NCBI GenBank assembly: GCA_963582805.1
Contig: CAUZTZ010000270.1
Location: 1 to 6,185 of the forward strand
From: GCA-2687515 sp963582805
GTDB taxonomy: Bacteria; Pseudomonadota; Alphaproteobacteria; Rhodospirillales; UBA2165
Direction: 5' to 3'
DNA length: 6,185 nucleotides
Positions 5,305 through 6,185 of the stretch are shown piece after piece. The notes below the pieces were generated by a model. That model saw only the letters and a list, made by a program, of their open reading frames with translations. It made no database searches and had not been told where the DNA came from. Every line of letters begins with the position of its first letter. Position 1 is the stretch's first letter. Both the position numbers and the translations under genes were made by a program.

Positions 5305-6185
5305 ATGACCATCAGCTACCCCCAATCCGATCTCACCGTGCGCGAGGATTTGATCGGCGCCCAGACCCGTTTTTGGGAGCATTTGGCGGCGCCCGGCACC
5401 TGGCTTAGCGGCGCCGAACGCGTCGCCATCGGCGCCGAGGTGCGCAACGTGCGCAACTGCGCGTTTTGCAAAATCCAGAAAGACGCCCTGTCGCCGAATT
5501 CAGGCGAAGGCACCCACCAATCGGCCACCGATCTTTCGCCGATGATGGTGGAAGTGATCCACCGCATCGTCAACGATCCAGGGCGCCTGACCGAAAGCTG
5601 GGTGCGCGGCGCCGTCGATAGCGGCATATCGGACGGCGCTTATGTGGAGACCATCGGTCTGGTGTCCGCGGCGATGATCATGGATACCTTCGCCGCCGGC
5701 ATCGGCCACGATGATGTCCCGCTGCCGGAGCCGGCGTCGGGCGAGCCCATCAGGTACACGTCTTCGGGCGCCAAGCGCGCCGCCGCGTGGGTGCCCATTG
5801 TCGAGCCCGAAGACGCCACCGAAGAAGATGGTGATCTCTACCCGGGCACGCGCAACGCCTATATCCTGCGCGCCCTGTCGTCGGTTCCGGATACCAAGCA
5901 AGGCTATTGGGATCTGGCCGTGACCAACTACCTGCCCGCCGAGCATATGGGCGACTTCGACACCCATTTTCGCGCCATTTCGCGCAATCAGATCGAACTG
6001 ATAGCGGCCCGAACATCGGCCCTGCACAGTTGCGCCTATTGAACGACGGCACATGCCTATATGCTCCGTGAGAGCAACAACACAATCGGAACCACGTTTG
6101 TCATGACCGACATCACCGGCGGCGTCAGCGGCGTCAGCGGCGAGACGGATATTCCGCACGCGGATCTGTTGGCCGCCTATGCGGA
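5305..6185 (+). CDS. AhpD/CMD-like alkylhydroperoxidase-related selenoprotein (in-frame TGA read as Sec; 3' end outside window)
   Basis: This is a soluble, probably cytoplasmic thiol/selenol redox protein of the AhpD-carboxymuconolactone decarboxylase fold, likely reducing peroxides or disulfides. The substrate is unknown. Two AhpD-like halves are visible. The N-terminal half (about 15-135) has Cys52-Ala-Phe-Cys55 but lacks the Glu and His of the proton relay at the equivalent positions (Val40 and Lys59). The C-terminal half has Glu231 in QIELIAARTSAL, Cys243-Ala-Tyr, then TGA at 6040-6042 (residue 246), then Thr-Thr-Ala-His250. The Glu/Cys/Sec/His spacing of 12, 3 and 4 equals that of the AhpD catalytic set. 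After TGA, 47 codons stay open to the edge with coding-like bias (36 of 47 end in G or C). They include HADLLAAYA, which suits the helix after the active site. Read conventionally, the product would be 245 residues ending in CAY. A stop at TGA followed by a separate in-frame gene is the less likely alternative. Confidence 0.85.
6040..6042 (+). other. Recoded TGA: selenocysteine codon (Sec246)
   Basis: This TGA falls exactly where AhpD has its second active-site cysteine (C-x-x-C-x-x-x-H). The Tyr before it and the Thr-Thr-Ala-His after it fit the common CMD pattern CxYCxxxH. AhpD-like proteins with CxxU are known among bacterial selenoproteins. Insertion would need SelB, tRNA-Sec, SelA and SelD encoded elsewhere in the genome, which cannot be seen here. 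Confidence 0.82.
6062..6076 (+). promoter_or_regulatory. Bacterial SECIS-like stem-loop in the coding region
   Basis: TGCTC (6062-6066) pairs perfectly with GAGCA (6072-6076) around the loop CGTGA (6067-6071). There are 19 bases between the TGA and the stem and 24 between the TGA and the loop. G is the second loop base. A short upper stem with a G in the first two loop positions, about 16-37 bases after UGA, is the published bacterial SECIS description as I know it. An alternative weaker fold (ACGGCA 6046-6051 with TGC-TC-CGT 6062-6069, apical GCCT) competes with it. No folding program was run. Confidence 0.6.
6121..6142 (+). repeat. 9-base tandem repeat GGCGTCAGC within the selenoprotein gene
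   Basis: GGCGTCAGC is repeated head to tail at 6121-6129 and 6130-6138, with a partial third copy (GGCG, 6139-6142). It encodes Gly-Val-Ser-Gly-Val-Ser-Gly in frame. This looks like a flexible linker between the active-site helix and the following helix. Copy number could vary between strains without a frameshift. Confidence 0.7.

Noticed and set aside
6040..6042. TGA as an ordinary stop giving a 245-residue protein
   Set aside because: It would leave the second active-site residue and His250 outside the protein, although they follow in frame at the exact AhpD spacing. The frame also stays open for at least 47 more codons. It is kept as the alternative but is less likely.
5500..6159. 219-codon minus-strand open frame opposite the selenoprotein gene
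   Set aside because: The plus strand carries the AhpD motif and a ribosome binding site. The minus frame is rich in Gly/Arg/Asp, shows no family pattern, and reads as the complement of codon-biased sequence.

Overview
The window is GC-rich and densely coding, with tightly packed genes, and it most resembles an alphaproteobacterium, perhaps Rhodospirillales-like. That placement is an inference from codon use, the layout of the Mrp/NuoN-type antiporter cluster and the SocA-like gene. There is no rRNA, tRNA, CRISPR array, insertion sequence or other mobile element.

Bases 2-4561 (+ strand) are the distal part of a membrane-protein operon. It holds three large proton-conducting antiporter-like subunits of the MrpA/MrpD/NuoL/NuoM/NuoN superfamily. 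The first is cut by the left window edge. A 94-residue two-helix membrane protein sits between the second and third. The junctions are an ATGA overlap, a 15-base gap and an 11-base overlap, so the four genes are very probably co-transcribed and translationally coupled. Together they should form membrane modules of a multi-subunit cation/proton antiporter (Mrp-like) or of a related respiratory-type complex.

Bases 4574-5110 (- strand) encode a Panacea/DUF4065 (SocA/GepA-like) protein that converges on the antiporter operon with only 12 bases between the stop codons. No toxin partner is visible. A 194-base divergent intergenic region (5111-5304) follows. It is AT-rich in its middle and holds a possible promoter for the minus-strand gene, a 9-base direct repeat and two mutually exclusive hairpins.

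From 5305 to the right edge lies the most interesting gene, an AhpD/CMD-like protein. A conventional reading stops at TGA 6040-6042, directly after a Cys-Ala-Tyr. The same frame then stays open to the window end and begins Thr-Thr-Ala-His. If TGA is read as selenocysteine, the result is Glu231, Cys243, Sec246, His250. This is the same spacing (12, 3, 4) as the catalytic Glu118, Cys130, Cys133, His137 of mycobacterial AhpD. A bacterial SECIS-like stem-loop lies 19 bases after the TGA, with a perfect 5-bp stem and a CGUGA loop. I therefore call the gene as one selenoprotein, incomplete at its C-terminus, and not as a 245-residue protein followed by another gene.
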